This document shows positions 16,943 through 24,770 of a stretch of DNA of 64,000 nt, piece after piece; within the stretch, counting starts at the first letter, position 1, and the number at the start of each line of letters is the position of its first letter. The DNA comes from JANWXD01 sp037446115 (lineage in GTDB: Bacteria; Acidobacteriota; Terriglobia; Bryobacterales; Bryobacteraceae), in NCBI GenBank assembly GCA_037446115.1, contig JBBIJF010000016.1, forward strand, positions 1 to 64,000. The letters run 5' to 3'. A program made the translations under genes and the position numbers. The notes below the pieces were generated by a model. The model ran no database searches, was not told the origin of the DNA, and saw nothing but the letters and a program-made list of their open reading frames with translations.

Positions 16943-17309
16943 TGAGGAGTTCCTCCACTTTCTTTCTCACCTGGAGAGGCGAGTACGGTTTGGGGAAATA
17001 GGCATCCACACCCAGGCGTCGCAGGCGCTCCGGCGTGGCAGGGTCGGTGTCTCCGCTGACCACCACGATCGGCAGGCGGCCCGAGCGCGCCCGCACCCGC
17101 TCGATCAGCTCGAAACCGTCCATGGCGGGCATGTGCAGGTCGGTGACGAGCACGGCGATCGCGTCCCCGTAGCCCGTCTCGAGCAGCTCCAGGGCCCGGG
17201 CACCTGAGCAGGCATGCATCACGCAAGCCTCCGGGATCTCCAGAAGGGCGATTTCCAGGGCCGAGGTGAGTTGATGTGCATCTTCGACGATCAGGATGGT
17301 GCGCCGCAT
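16926..17309 (-). CDS. CheY-like single-domain response regulator
   Basis: 127 residues consisting only of a receiver domain: acidic pocket in ILIVEDAHQ, phosphoacceptor Asp57 in VTDLHMPAMDG, the conserved Ser/Thr in VVVSGDTD and Lys in YFPKPYS. There is no DNA-binding or enzymatic output, so it probably relays phosphate or acts by protein interaction. A GACAAT hexamer lies eight bases before the ATG, and a direct repeat at 17346-17362 sits just upstream. It is first in a tightly overlapping run (regulator, porin, cupredoxin, kinase), immediately downstream of an OmpR-family regulator gene. Confidence 0.88.
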   Translation of the reverse strand: MRRTILIVEDAHQLTSALEIALLEIPEACVMHACSGARALELLETGYGDAIAVLVTDLHMPAMDGFELIERVRARSGRLPIVVVSGDTDPATPERLRRLGVDAYFPKPYSPLQVRKKVEELLNAATS

Positions 17310-17317
17310 CGCCCAAA

Positions 17318-17323
17318 ATTGTC
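17318..17323 (-). promoter_or_regulatory. Possible -10 element of the regulator/porin/cupredoxin/kinase operon
   Basis: GACAAT on the minus strand, eight bases before ATG 17309. It lacks a good -35; the expected -35 position abuts the direct repeat at 17346-17362, the arrangement seen at activator-dependent promoters. Confidence 0.4.
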
Positions 17324-17345
17324 GCCGGAAGCTCCTGGCTCCGGG

Positions 17346-17362
17346 TGTTAACTCGTTGTTAA
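17346..17362 (-). promoter_or_regulatory. Candidate OmpR/PhoB-family operator (direct repeat, 11-bp period)
   Basis: On the minus strand the sequence reads TTAACA, five bases (ACGAG), TTAACA: a perfect 6-bp direct repeat with an 11-bp period. Tandem half-sites with this period are the usual target of dimeric winged-helix regulators of the OmpR/PhoB family (the PhoP box has the same layout). It lies between the stop of the OmpR-family gene and the CheY-like gene, next to the predicted -35 region of the downstream operon. Regulation by the neighbouring regulator is inference. Confidence 0.5.
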
Positions 17363-17369
17363 AACCACA

Positions 17370-18044
17370 TCACGGAAGAAACCGGTACCCGACTCCGTGA
17401 ACGGTAATAAAATGCCGGGGGGCGCTGGAATCCGCTTCCAGTTTCTGCCGGAGTTTGACCACGTGGGCGTCAACGGTGCGCGTGTTGGGAAACGCGTCGT
17501 AACCCCAGACGGAGTTCAAAATCATGTCGCGGGTGAGCGGTTTGTCCGGATTGTGCAGGAAATACACCAGGAGGTTGTACTCGGCAGGCGTCAGTTTCAC
17601 GGGTTCCCCTTTGCGAAGCACCACGCGCCGTTCCAGGTCCACCTCCACGTCCCCGAAATGAATGACTTTTTTGGCGTCCGGCGAGCTCCGCCGGAGCACG
17701 GCACGAATGCGCGCCAGCAGCTCGCGCGTTCCGAAGGGCTTTACGATATAGTCGTCGGCTCCGATCTCCAGCAGTAACACCTTGTCCACTTCGTCGCCGA
17801 TGGCGCTCAGTACGATGATCGGCGTCTGGATGCGGGCGGCGCGCAACTGCTTGCAAATTTCGATTCCGTTCATTCCCGGCAGGCGGAGGTCCACGAGGAC
17901 CAGATCGGGCTTCAGCAACAGGACCTTCTCGAAGCCTTCCTTTCCATCGGCGGCGGCCACGGCGCGGAAGCCGGCCTGCTCCAGCATGACGACGATGGTT
18001 TCCCGCAAGGCCTCGTCGTCGTCAATCACCAGAATGGTTTGCAT
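17370..18044 (-). CDS. OmpR/PhoB-family response regulator
   Basis: 224 residues: receiver domain 1-118 with the acidic pocket VIDDD, Asp52 in LVLVDLRLPGMNG, and a Lys in YIVKPFG, followed by a winged-helix DNA-binding domain (about 128-224, LTPAEYNLLVYFLHN, VDAHVVKLRQKLE, VHGVGYRFLP). Predicted transcriptional activator or repressor, phosphorylated by a sensor kinase, most economically the one at 13127. A TACAAT hexamer (18065 to 18060) and a GGGGGCG site precede the ATG. The next operon starts 60 bases downstream and carries an OmpR-type direct repeat in its promoter region. Confidence 0.93.
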   Translation of the reverse strand: MQTILVIDDDEALRETIVVMLEQAGFRAVAAADGKEGFEKVLLLKPDLVLVDLRLPGMNGIEICKQLRAARIQTPIIVLSAIGDEVDKVLLLEIGADDYIVKPFGTRELLARIRAVLRRSSPDAKKVIHFGDVEVDLERRVVLRKGEPVKLTPAEYNLLVYFLHNPDKPLTRDMILNSVWGYDAFPNTRTVDAHVVKLRQKLEADSSAPRHFITVHGVGYRFLP

Positions 18045-18162
18045 CGCCCCCTGAGACTGATTGTAGTGAAGTGCGGCCCGGGCATCCGGGGCGCCCGGAT
18101 CCGGCTCGAGGCCCTGCTCTGGTATGCTGATGGCTTAGATTGCAGTCCCGGAGGAGCGTCCC

Positions 18163-19440
18163 ATGTCCGAAACACTGTCGCGCCGGAAGTTCATCGGTCA
18201 GTCGGCGGCCGCTGTTGCGGCAGGTCCTGCGGTCCTGCCCGCCCTGGGGGCCAATAACCGGCTGCGGGTCGGCTATATCGGCACCGGCAGCCGGGGCAAT
18301 TATCTGATGAACATGATGTACCAGGCGGTGCCGCATCTGGTGGAGGTGACGGCGGTTTGCGACACCTATCAAGGCCATCTGGCCCGGGCGAAAGATCGCG
18401 TGCAGTCGGTCTCCGGAAAAGCCCCCAAGACGTTTGTGGACTACCGGGAGCTCCTGCGAGAACCCGCGCTGGACGTGGTGTTTATCGCCACGCCGGAACA
18501 TCTGCATCACGAGATGGCGATTGCGGCGCTTCAGGCCGGCAAGCACATCTACATCGAGAAGCCGCTCGCCCACACCATCGAGGAAGGCGCCGAGATTGTG
18601 GCTCTGGCGGAGAAAAGCGGCAAGGTGGTTCAGGTCGGTACGCAGAATCGCAGCAATTCCCTGTACATTCTGGCCAAGGAGCTCGTGGCGCAGGGAATGA
18701 TCGGCGAGGTGCACTACGTGCGGGCCTATTGGTACCGCAATTCGCTTTCCGACAACCCTGCGTGGCGGTATGCCATCCCGGCGGATGCCAGCGAACAGAA
18801 CACGGACTGGCAGCGTTTCCTGGGGCCGGCTCCCAAAAGACCGTTCGATAAACGCCGCTACTATCAGTGGCGCCTCTACTGGGACTACTCCGGAGGCATC
18901 TCGACCGACCTGCTCGTGCACCAAACCGACATCACGAACTTCGTTTGCAACAAACGTGTTCCCCTCTCCTGCGTCGCATCCGGGGGGATCTACCGATGGA
19001 CGGAGCCGGATGATGACCGCGAGGTGCCCGACACCTTCAGCGCCATTTACGAATATCCGGACCGCTTCCACATCAACTACAGCTGTTACTTCGGCAACGA
19101 ACACTTCGGCTACGGCGAGGAGTTCCTGGGCAACGAAGGCACCATCCAGGTGCTCAACCGCCAGATCTTCCACTTCTGGCCGGAAACATTCCGGGGCAAG
19201 GCTCCCGCGCACGTGGCGGGGCGCAAGGAGATGCACCTGGAAATCCCCGGCAATGACAACAACGCGGTTCAGGCCCACGTGAGGAATTTCATCGAATCCG
19301 TCCTGGGGAAGGCCCGCCCGATCGCTCCGGCACGCGTCGGCCAGGAGGCGGCCATCAGCGGACACATGGCCACGCTGTCCTACCGCAACAACAAGAAAGT
19401 CTACTGGGACGAGAAGACGGAAAAGTATCGCTTCGCCTGA
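18163..19440 (+). CDS. Tat-exported Gfo/Idh/MocA-family oxidoreductase
   Basis: 425 residues. A twin-arginine signal (LSRRKFIGQSAAAVAAGPAV) predicts folded export. The Rossmann segment RVGYIGTGSRGNYL binds NAD(P), and EKPLAHTIEEG is the family EKP motif carrying a conserved Lys. A C-terminal alpha/beta domain follows (YYQWRLYWDYSGGISTDLL). Such enzymes oxidise, reduce or isomerise sugars and cyclitols; exported ones may keep a tightly bound cofactor and act as glycosidase-like enzymes. GGAGGAG at 18150-18156 sits six bases before the ATG, and a TATGCT hexamer is at 18123-18128. Followed by an MFS carrier gene. A second homologue lies at 46355. Confidence 0.88.
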   Translation: MSETLSRRKFIGQSAAAVAAGPAVLPALGANNRLRVGYIGTGSRGNYLMNMMYQAVPHLVEVTAVCDTYQGHLARAKDRVQSVSGKAPKTFVDYRELLREPALDVVFIATPEHLHHEMAIAALQAGKHIYIEKPLAHTIEEGAEIVALAEKSGKVVQVGTQNRSNSLYILAKELVAQGMIGEVHYVRAYWYRNSLSDNPAWRYAIPADASEQNTDWQRFLGPAPKRPFDKRRYYQWRLYWDYSGGISTDLLVHQTDITNFVCNKRVPLSCVASGGIYRWTEPDDDREVPDTFSAIYEYPDRFHINYSCYFGNEHFGYGEEFLGNEGTIQVLNRQIFHFWPETFRGKAPAHVAGRKEMHLEIPGNDNNAVQAHVRNFIESVLGKARPIAPARVGQEAAISGHMATLSYRNNKKVYWDEKTEKYRFA

Positions 19441-19525
19441 TCCCTCCCCCGGGCGCCGTTTTTGATAAGATCGGTGACCGCGCCCTGGAGCCGGAAGGCT
19501 TCAGGTGCGCTGGCGGAGGGAACTC

Positions 19526-20704
19526 ATGGCGAACGTGAAGACCGGACGGCTGATCCTCGCGGCGATTCTCGGAATTCTCGTATACGGGATGATTGCGGCC
19601 ATGCTCGGCACGCTGCTGCCGAACCTGTCGGCCAAGTTCGGGCTGACACCGGAGCAGAGCGGCAACATCGCTTTTGCCCAAGCCCTCGGACTCATCCTTG
19701 CTTCGGTGGCCGCCGGACCGCTGTGCGACAACAAGGGCAAAAAGACGGGTATCCTGCTGGCACTTCTGCTGATCGCGGTGGCCCTGTTCCCGCTGCCCAA
19801 CGCGCGCGGCTACGGGCAGCTCATCGCCTTTCTTTTTCTGCTGGGGCTGGGCGGCGGCACACTGGTGACGGCGGCCAATGCCCTGGTGAGCGACATCAGC
19901 GAAGAACGCCGGGCCAGCACGCTGAATCTGCTGAACCTGTTCTTCGGCCTGGGCGGTCTGCTGACGCCGTTCATCGCGGCCAACCTGCTGGCCGGAAACG
20001 CCGTGGCGCTTTGCTATCTGGTGGCCGGGCTCACTACGGTGACCCTGCTGGTCAACGCGGGAACACCGATGCCGCCCCCGACCGGAGAGCGAGGTTTCCG
20101 GCTTTCGGAGATCAACGAAGTGCTGGGCCGTCCCGCCCTGTATCTGCTTTCCCTGATGCTGTTCCTTTATGTGGCCTGCGAAGTGGGCGTCTGGAACTGG
20201 CTGGCCAAACATCTGGTAGCCCAGGGCGTGCCCGAGAGCCGGGCGCTCAATATCCTCTCGCTGGGTTTCGCCCTGGGCCTGCTCATCGGCCGCGTGGTCG
20301 TGGCGCGCATCCTCATCAACGTGCGTGCCGTGAACGTAACTCTGGCGGCATCGGCGCTCATGGCAATCACCACGTATCTGGCCCTCCAGACCGTGGATCC
20401 GACGATCGCCTGGATCGCGGTCTTCTGCGCCGGGCTGGCCATGGCGCCGGTCTTTCCCACGACGCTCGCCATGACCGGCGACGCGTTTCCGAAAGCTACG
20501 GCGACCGCGATGGGCATCGTGATCACATCGGGGTGGATCGGTCTTGCGGTCAGCTCGAAAATCATCGGCGGCATCGCCGGGGGTGATGACCTGCGCCTGA
20601 AGACGGCCCTGCTCGTGTTACCGGCCTTCTCCGTCGTGATGATTGTGGTGAACCTGATCCTGCGGCCCATGCTGGCGCGCAAGGCAGCGGCCGCCGTGGC
20701 GTGA
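19526..20704 (+). CDS. Major facilitator superfamily transporter
   Basis: 392 residues with about 12 predicted membrane helices (for example LILAAILGILVYGMIAAMLG and LIAFLFLLGLGGGTLVTAAN). A cytoplasmic loop after helix 2 carries GPLCDNKGKKTG, the usual MFS motif A position. The ATG at 19526 is chosen because GGAGGG at 19515-19520 sits five bases upstream; an in-frame GTG at 19505 is less likely. The overall sequence resembles sugar porters of the FucP/NagP-like branch, and the gene follows an exported sugar-type oxidoreductase, so uptake of a monosaccharide or its oxidised product is plausible. The substrate is not determinable from sequence alone. Confidence 0.85.
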   Translation: MANVKTGRLILAAILGILVYGMIAAMLGTLLPNLSAKFGLTPEQSGNIAFAQALGLILASVAAGPLCDNKGKKTGILLALLLIAVALFPLPNARGYGQLIAFLFLLGLGGGTLVTAANALVSDISEERRASTLNLLNLFFGLGGLLTPFIAANLLAGNAVALCYLVAGLTTVTLLVNAGTPMPPPTGERGFRLSEINEVLGRPALYLLSLMLFLYVACEVGVWNWLAKHLVAQGVPESRALNILSLGFALGLLIGRVVVARILINVRAVNVTLAASALMAITTYLALQTVDPTIAWIAVFCAGLAMAPVFPTTLAMTGDAFPKATATAMGIVITSGWIGLAVSSKIIGGIAGGDDLRLKTALLVLPAFSVVMIVVNLILRPMLARKAAAAVA

Positions 20705-20776
20705 GCCGCCCTGACGAGCGTTTCTGCACTCTTCTGCGCCCGTCGTGGAACTTTCTCCGGAACCGCGATTGCGCTC

Positions 20777-22300
20777 TCAGGCCTTTCCGGCCTGAAGCGC
20801 CGCCAGCCTTTCTCCGGTTTCCTGCCGGACCTGAGCGTGCAGGCTGTTGCCGTGCGCGTCCATGGTCACGATGGCGAGGAAATGCTTCACGCGAAGGCGC
20901 CACATGGCCTCCGGGATGCCGAACTCCATCAAGTAAACGCCCAGGACCTTCTCGATAGCCCGGGCGTAGAATTGAGCTGCGCCGCCGATGGCATTCAGAT
21001 ATACGGCACCGCACTCTTTCAGTGCAGCGGAGGTCTTGGCCCCCATACCGCCCTTGCCGATTACCGCGCGTACGCCGTATTTGCGGATGACGTCAGCCTG
21101 GTAGGGTTCCTCACGGATGCTGGTCGTGGGCCCCGCCGCTTTAGCCACCCATTCGCCGTTCTGTTGCAGCATCACAGGCCCGCAGTGGTAAATCACGGCG
21201 CCGTTCAGATCCACGGGCGGCGGGTTCTTGACGAGATAGGCATGCACGTTGTCGCGTCCCGTGAAGACCTCGCCGTTGATCAACACGACGTCTCCCACGC
21301 GCAGGGCACGTACGGCGGCTTCCGTCAAGGGCGTCTCCAGGACGACCTCCCTTCCGGTCAGCGGGAATGCTTCCTGTGCCACCAGGCGTTCCACCGGCCG
21401 GTCCGGATCCCGGTACAGCCAGCGGGTGATGGCGCCGCTTGACGGATCCAGCCGCACGCCGAGGCGGCGGAACGCCCAGCACTCGTACGCCACAGAGACA
21501 AAAAAGCTCGCCGGGAGCCGGTGGGCGGCCGTGATCTTACAACCGATCAGCGAGGCTCTGCCGCCGAAGCCCATGGCGCCCACACCGATGCGGTTGGCCT
21601 CCTCCAGGATCTCGGACTCCAGCCGCGCCAGCGTGGGATCCGGGTTTACGTCATCCAGCGGGCGGAAGAGCTGATATTTGGCGAGCGTGTAGCCGTGAGC
21701 CCGATCGCTGCCGATGCAGACTCCCAGCACCCCGGGCGCGCAGCCGTGTCCCTGAGCCTTCCAGACCGCGTGAAGGATGCACTTGCGCACGCCTTCCAGG
21801 TTGCGGTCCGCACGCCCCAGATGGTCGAGCTCGCAGGGAAGCGAGTACTGTATGTTCATGTTCTCGCAGCCCCCGCCCTTGAGAATCAGCCTGATTTCGA
21901 TTTCGTCCTCCTCCCACTGCTCGAAATGCATGACGGGGGTTTCGATCCCGAGGTTGTCGCCGCTGTTTTTGCCGGTGATCGAGTCCACCGAGTTGGGCCG
22001 CAGCTTGCCGCGGCGCGTGGCCTCGGCGATCGCTTCCCGGATTTGCTTTCGGATTTCGATCTGGTTGACGCCGGGCGGCGTGTGCACGACAAATGTCGGC
22101 ATTCCCGTGTCCTGGCAGATGGGCGCCTCATCGTGGTACGCCATGTCGGTGTTAGCGGCCATGATGTGGAGAGCCTGGTAGGACTGGGTGCCGGGCGTTT
22201 CCACCTCCAGCGCCCGTTTCATGGCGGCGCGGACGTCGGGAGGGAGATTGGTGGAAGTCTGCGTGATGAGTTCCAGCAAGCTGTTGAAGAGAAATTGCAT
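20777..22300 (-). CDS. fumA: Class I fumarate hydratase, iron-sulfur dependent
   Basis: 507 residues, the full-length single-chain class I enzyme interconverting fumarate and malate in the TCA cycle. The N-terminal alpha domain carries the three cluster cysteines in APICQDTGMP, GGGCENMN and GCAPGVLGVCIGSDR; the C-terminal beta domain contains VGDVVLINGEVFTGRD and a conserved KGGMG. AGGAG lies seven bases before the ATG. The gene starts 17 bases after the stop of the HlyD-like gene, on the same strand, and a TACGAT hexamer overlaps that stop, so it may have its own promoter too. The oxygen-labile cluster implies low-oxygen tolerance or protection. Confidence 0.93.
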   Translation of the reverse strand: MQFLFNSLLELITQTSTNLPPDVRAAMKRALEVETPGTQSYQALHIMAANTDMAYHDEAPICQDTGMPTFVVHTPPGVNQIEIRKQIREAIAEATRRGKLRPNSVDSITGKNSGDNLGIETPVMHFEQWEEDEIEIRLILKGGGCENMNIQYSLPCELDHLGRADRNLEGVRKCILHAVWKAQGHGCAPGVLGVCIGSDRAHGYTLAKYQLFRPLDDVNPDPTLARLESEILEEANRIGVGAMGFGGRASLIGCKITAAHRLPASFFVSVAYECWAFRRLGVRLDPSSGAITRWLYRDPDRPVERLVAQEAFPLTGREVVLETPLTEAAVRALRVGDVVLINGEVFTGRDNVHAYLVKNPPPVDLNGAVIYHCGPVMLQQNGEWVAKAAGPTTSIREEPYQADVIRKYGVRAVIGKGGMGAKTSAALKECGAVYLNAIGGAAQFYARAIEKVLGVYLMEFGIPEAMWRLRVKHFLAIVTMDAHGNSLHAQVRQETGERLAALQAGKA

Positions 22301-22317
22301 GAGAACGCTCCTGCTGC

Positions 22318-23313
22318 TTATCGTAGCCTGATGCGGACTTGGGCCGTGACACCCGGTTTGACGGCGGGATTGGGATTGACGAACTCGACGATGACCTGGC
22401 CGTCCCGGATCTCGCGCACTTTGCCGCTGAGCGCCTCGCCGGCCATCTCCGCCACTTGAACGAGCGCCTCCTGACCCGGACGGACGTGTGCAAGCTCCGG
22501 CGGCGGCAAGTCCACTGCGACCTCGAGCTGTGAAAGGTTGACGGCGATCTCAAACAGATCGCCCAGTTCGGGCCGCACGGTCTCCCCTGTCTGCCCGCGC
22601 CGTGCGACGATGATGCCCGCCACAGGAGAGCGGACTTCTCCCTCGCCGAGATGCGCCGTTGTCTCCTCGAGTTCTGCGGTCTTCTCGCTGACCAGCTTGC
22701 GTACTTCATCCAGGCTCTTCTGAAGCGCCGCAGCCTGTTCTTCAGCGTTGCGAGCAATCTCGTCCAGGCTGGCGAAGGTGCTCTTGGCGGTCTCGAACTC
22801 GCGCTCGGCCTTTTCGAACGTCAGGCGCGGCGTGGCGCCTTCGCGGAACAGGAGTTGCTGCCGCAGGTAGGCCTTCTCGGCACGCTCCATATCGGCGCGG
22901 GCACGGTTGGCGTCCCCGCGGGCCCGCGCGGCTTCCAGACGCGCTGCAATCAAGCGGCTCTGCAAGCTCTCGGCCTGGGACCGCGCGCGCTCGAGCTCGC
23001 TCTGGAGAGACTCACGCGCCGCTTCCAGGGCGCTGCTGCGGATCTCGGCCAGCAGTTCCCCTTCGTACACTTCTGCGCCCACGTCGGCGAAGAGGTTGTG
23101 GATCACTCCCTCAACCGGGATGGGGACCTTGACCACCTGCCGCGCCCGGACGGTGCCGCTGCCCGTGAGTTCGACGAGCGGGGGGGCCACCGCCGGAGCG
23201 GGGGAAGGGAGCGCCGGCGCCCGGCTCCGGCTGAGCCAGAGCGAGCCCCCCACCAGGATCAGAACGAAGGCGACGATGACGCCCGCCGGCCAGAGTTTTC
23301 GCACTACTCCCAT
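22318..23313 (-). CDS. HlyD/RND-type periplasmic adaptor protein
   Basis: 331 residues. An N-terminal membrane anchor (WPAGVIVAFVLILVGGSLWL) is followed by a split biotinyl-lipoyl-like domain (VKVPIPVEGVIHNLFADVGA and GEVRSPVAGIIVARRGQTGE) around a long coiled-coil hairpin (about 105-225), then a beta-barrel domain (LPPPELAHVRPGQEALVQVA). This is the layout of membrane fusion proteins that bridge an inner-membrane pump to an outer-membrane channel. No RND, ABC or MFS pump and no TolC homologue lies beside it, so it is an orphan here. The next gene on the strand is fumA, and the chromate-transporter pair is divergent. Confidence 0.87.
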   Translation of the reverse strand: MGVVRKLWPAGVIVAFVLILVGGSLWLSRSRAPALPSPAPAVAPPLVELTGSGTVRARQVVKVPIPVEGVIHNLFADVGAEVYEGELLAEIRSSALEAARESLQSELERARSQAESLQSRLIAARLEAARARGDANRARADMERAEKAYLRQQLLFREGATPRLTFEKAEREFETAKSTFASLDEIARNAEEQAAALQKSLDEVRKLVSEKTAELEETTAHLGEGEVRSPVAGIIVARRGQTGETVRPELGDLFEIAVNLSQLEVAVDLPPPELAHVRPGQEALVQVAEMAGEALSGKVREIRDGQVIVEFVNPNPAVKPGVTAQVRIRLR

Positions 23314-23368
23314 CCTATCCGGCGCCGGGTTTTGCGTTCACGGTCCGGCTGCGGTGCAATCGAGGAGT

Positions 23369-23923
23369 ATGATGGCGAAACTGACGCTGGGGCGTCTGCT
23401 GGCGATCGCCCTGCGTGTGGGCAACATGACCTTCGGCGGCGGCGACCCGACGATGGCCGCCTTCCACCGCGAACTGGTCGTACGGCGCGGCTGGCTCGAT
23501 CCCGACCAGTACACGCTGGCGTTCGCGCTGGCGCGGGTGACGCCCGGGACCAACCTGCTTGCGTTCTGCGCGGGTGTGGGATGGCAATTGCTCGGTTGGC
23601 GGGGCGCTCTGGCCATGGTGCTGGCCCCGACCGTGCCGTCGGCCGTGCTGGCCGTGCTGCTTACGCACACGGCGGCCGCCTGGGGGAACAAGGGCGTGAT
23701 CTCCGGCGTCTTTGGGTCGCTGGCGGCGGCTGCCGTAGGGATGACGGCCGCCGCTGCATGGCTCTTGCTCAAACCACACCTGAAGGGACCCAATGCAGTG
23801 CGCCCGCTGGCGCTGGCCGGGGGCGCGATTGCATTGAGCCTGGGAGCCTGGCTCTCTCCGGTGCAAGTGCTTGGCCTTGCAGCGGTCGCCGGCATCCTGT
23901 GGCGCCGGCAGGAGGCGGAATGA
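23369..23923 (+). CDS. Chromate transporter family protein, N-terminal-type half
   Basis: 184 residues with about five to six membrane helices. It matches the short-chain CHR proteins that work as a pair: LRVGNMTFGGGDPTMAAFHRELV corresponds to the amphipathic FGG motif of ChrA, although the usual P-x-x-H after FGG is replaced by GDPTM. LARVTPGTNLLAF matches the second signature. The ATG at 23369 (or 23372) follows GAGGAG. Its stop overlaps the start of the next gene (ATGA). Proposed to export chromate or another anion with its partner; because the FGG region departs from consensus, substrate specificity is uncertain. Confidence 0.8.
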   Translation: MMAKLTLGRLLAIALRVGNMTFGGGDPTMAAFHRELVVRRGWLDPDQYTLAFALARVTPGTNLLAFCAGVGWQLLGWRGALAMVLAPTVPSAVLAVLLTHTAAAWGNKGVISGVFGSLAAAAVGMTAAAAWLLLKPHLKGPNAVRPLALAGGAIALSLGAWLSPVQVLGLAAVAGILWRRQEAE

Positions 23924-24438
23924 ACCTCGTACTCCTCTACCTGCTCCTGCTCAAGGCCGTGGCGACTTCCTTCAGCGGACTTGCCTCCCTGCCGGTGCTG
24001 CGCGCAGATTTGGTGGAACACCATCGGGTGCTCACCGACGCACAGCTCAGCATGGCGGTGGCCATCGGACGCGCCGGGCCGGGGCCGATCGGCCTCTATG
24101 TCGTCAGCGTGGGCTATTTCGCCGGCGGCCTGCCGGGCGCCGCTGCAGGCCTGCTCGCCCTGGTGACGCCCGCCTTCCTGATCATTCCGGCGCTCTTGTG
24201 TCTCCGGCGTGCAGGCAGCCGGCCGGAACTGCGCGGCGCCATCCAGGGTGTGATGTTCGCCGCAGCCGGCCTGCTACTTTCTACGACGCTGCCGCTGGCC
24301 CGGCACGCTGTGACGGGCCGCCTTTCTGCGGCGCTGGCAGCAGCGAGCTTCGCGGCTCTTGCATTCACTCGCGTGGATGCCGCGTGGGTCATCCTGGGTG
24401 CCGCCGCGGTCGGCCTGGTGGCAGGGCTGGCGGGCTGA
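23920..24438 (+). CDS. Chromate transporter family protein, C-terminal-type half
   Basis: 172 residues with about five membrane helices, the second member of a short-chain CHR pair. KAVATSFSGLASLPVLRADLVE aligns with the internal repeat of ChrA, and IGRAGPGPIGLYVVSVGYFA is the conserved GPGP signature. The ATG overlaps the preceding stop by four bases, and GGAGG is seven bases upstream, showing translational coupling and probable heterodimer formation. About 56 bases of intergenic DNA with a TATACT hexamer separate it from the CxxC protein gene. Confidence 0.8.
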   Translation: MNLVLLYLLLLKAVATSFSGLASLPVLRADLVEHHRVLTDAQLSMAVAIGRAGPGPIGLYVVSVGYFAGGLPGAAAGLLALVTPAFLIIPALLCLRRAGSRPELRGAIQGVMFAAAGLLLSTTLPLARHAVTGRLSAALAAASFAALAFTRVDAAWVILGAAAVGLVAGLAG

Positions 24439-24494
24439 AGCCGCGGGCGGCAATCCGCTATACTTGCGGAGGCGGCCATCGGAGGCGCCCTACC

Positions 24495-24764
24495 ATGGCG
24501 GAGCTGCGATTAGGCGACATCATTGACGACTACTGCGTGAAATGCAAGGGAATCACCAACCACTCGGTTGTCTCCCTTGTGAATCAAGTGCCGGCCAAGG
24601 TGCGCTGCCGCACCTGTTACAACGATCATGACTACCGCCATGCCAAAGAACCCCCGAAGAAAGATAAACAGAAAAAAGAATTGTTCAAAGCCGTGCTCGC
24701 TTCGATTGACCCTTCGGCTGCGGTAACGGAGGAAGAAAAGTCCCGGCGCAAAGAGCGCCACTAA
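24495..24764 (+). CDS. Small CxxC/CxxC zinc-ribbon-like protein
   Basis: 89 residues, cytoplasmic. Two cysteine pairs, CVKC near residue 14 and CRTC near residue 38, are spaced as in a zinc ribbon; the C-terminal half is very rich in Lys, Glu and Arg (PPKKDKQKKELFKAV, EEKSRRKERH). This suggests nucleic-acid or ribosome association, but I do not recognise a named family. GGAGG at 24481-24485 and a TATACT hexamer at 24459-24464 precede the ATG. The gene lies between the chromate pair and a convergent amino-acid permease. I considered a start inside the preceding gene and rejected it, because this ATG has its own promoter-like sequence. Confidence 0.75.
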   Translation: MAELRLGDIIDDYCVKCKGITNHSVVSLVNQVPAKVRCRTCYNDHDYRHAKEPPKKDKQKKELFKAVLASIDPSAAVTEEEKSRRKERH

Positions 24765-24770
24765 CCGATC

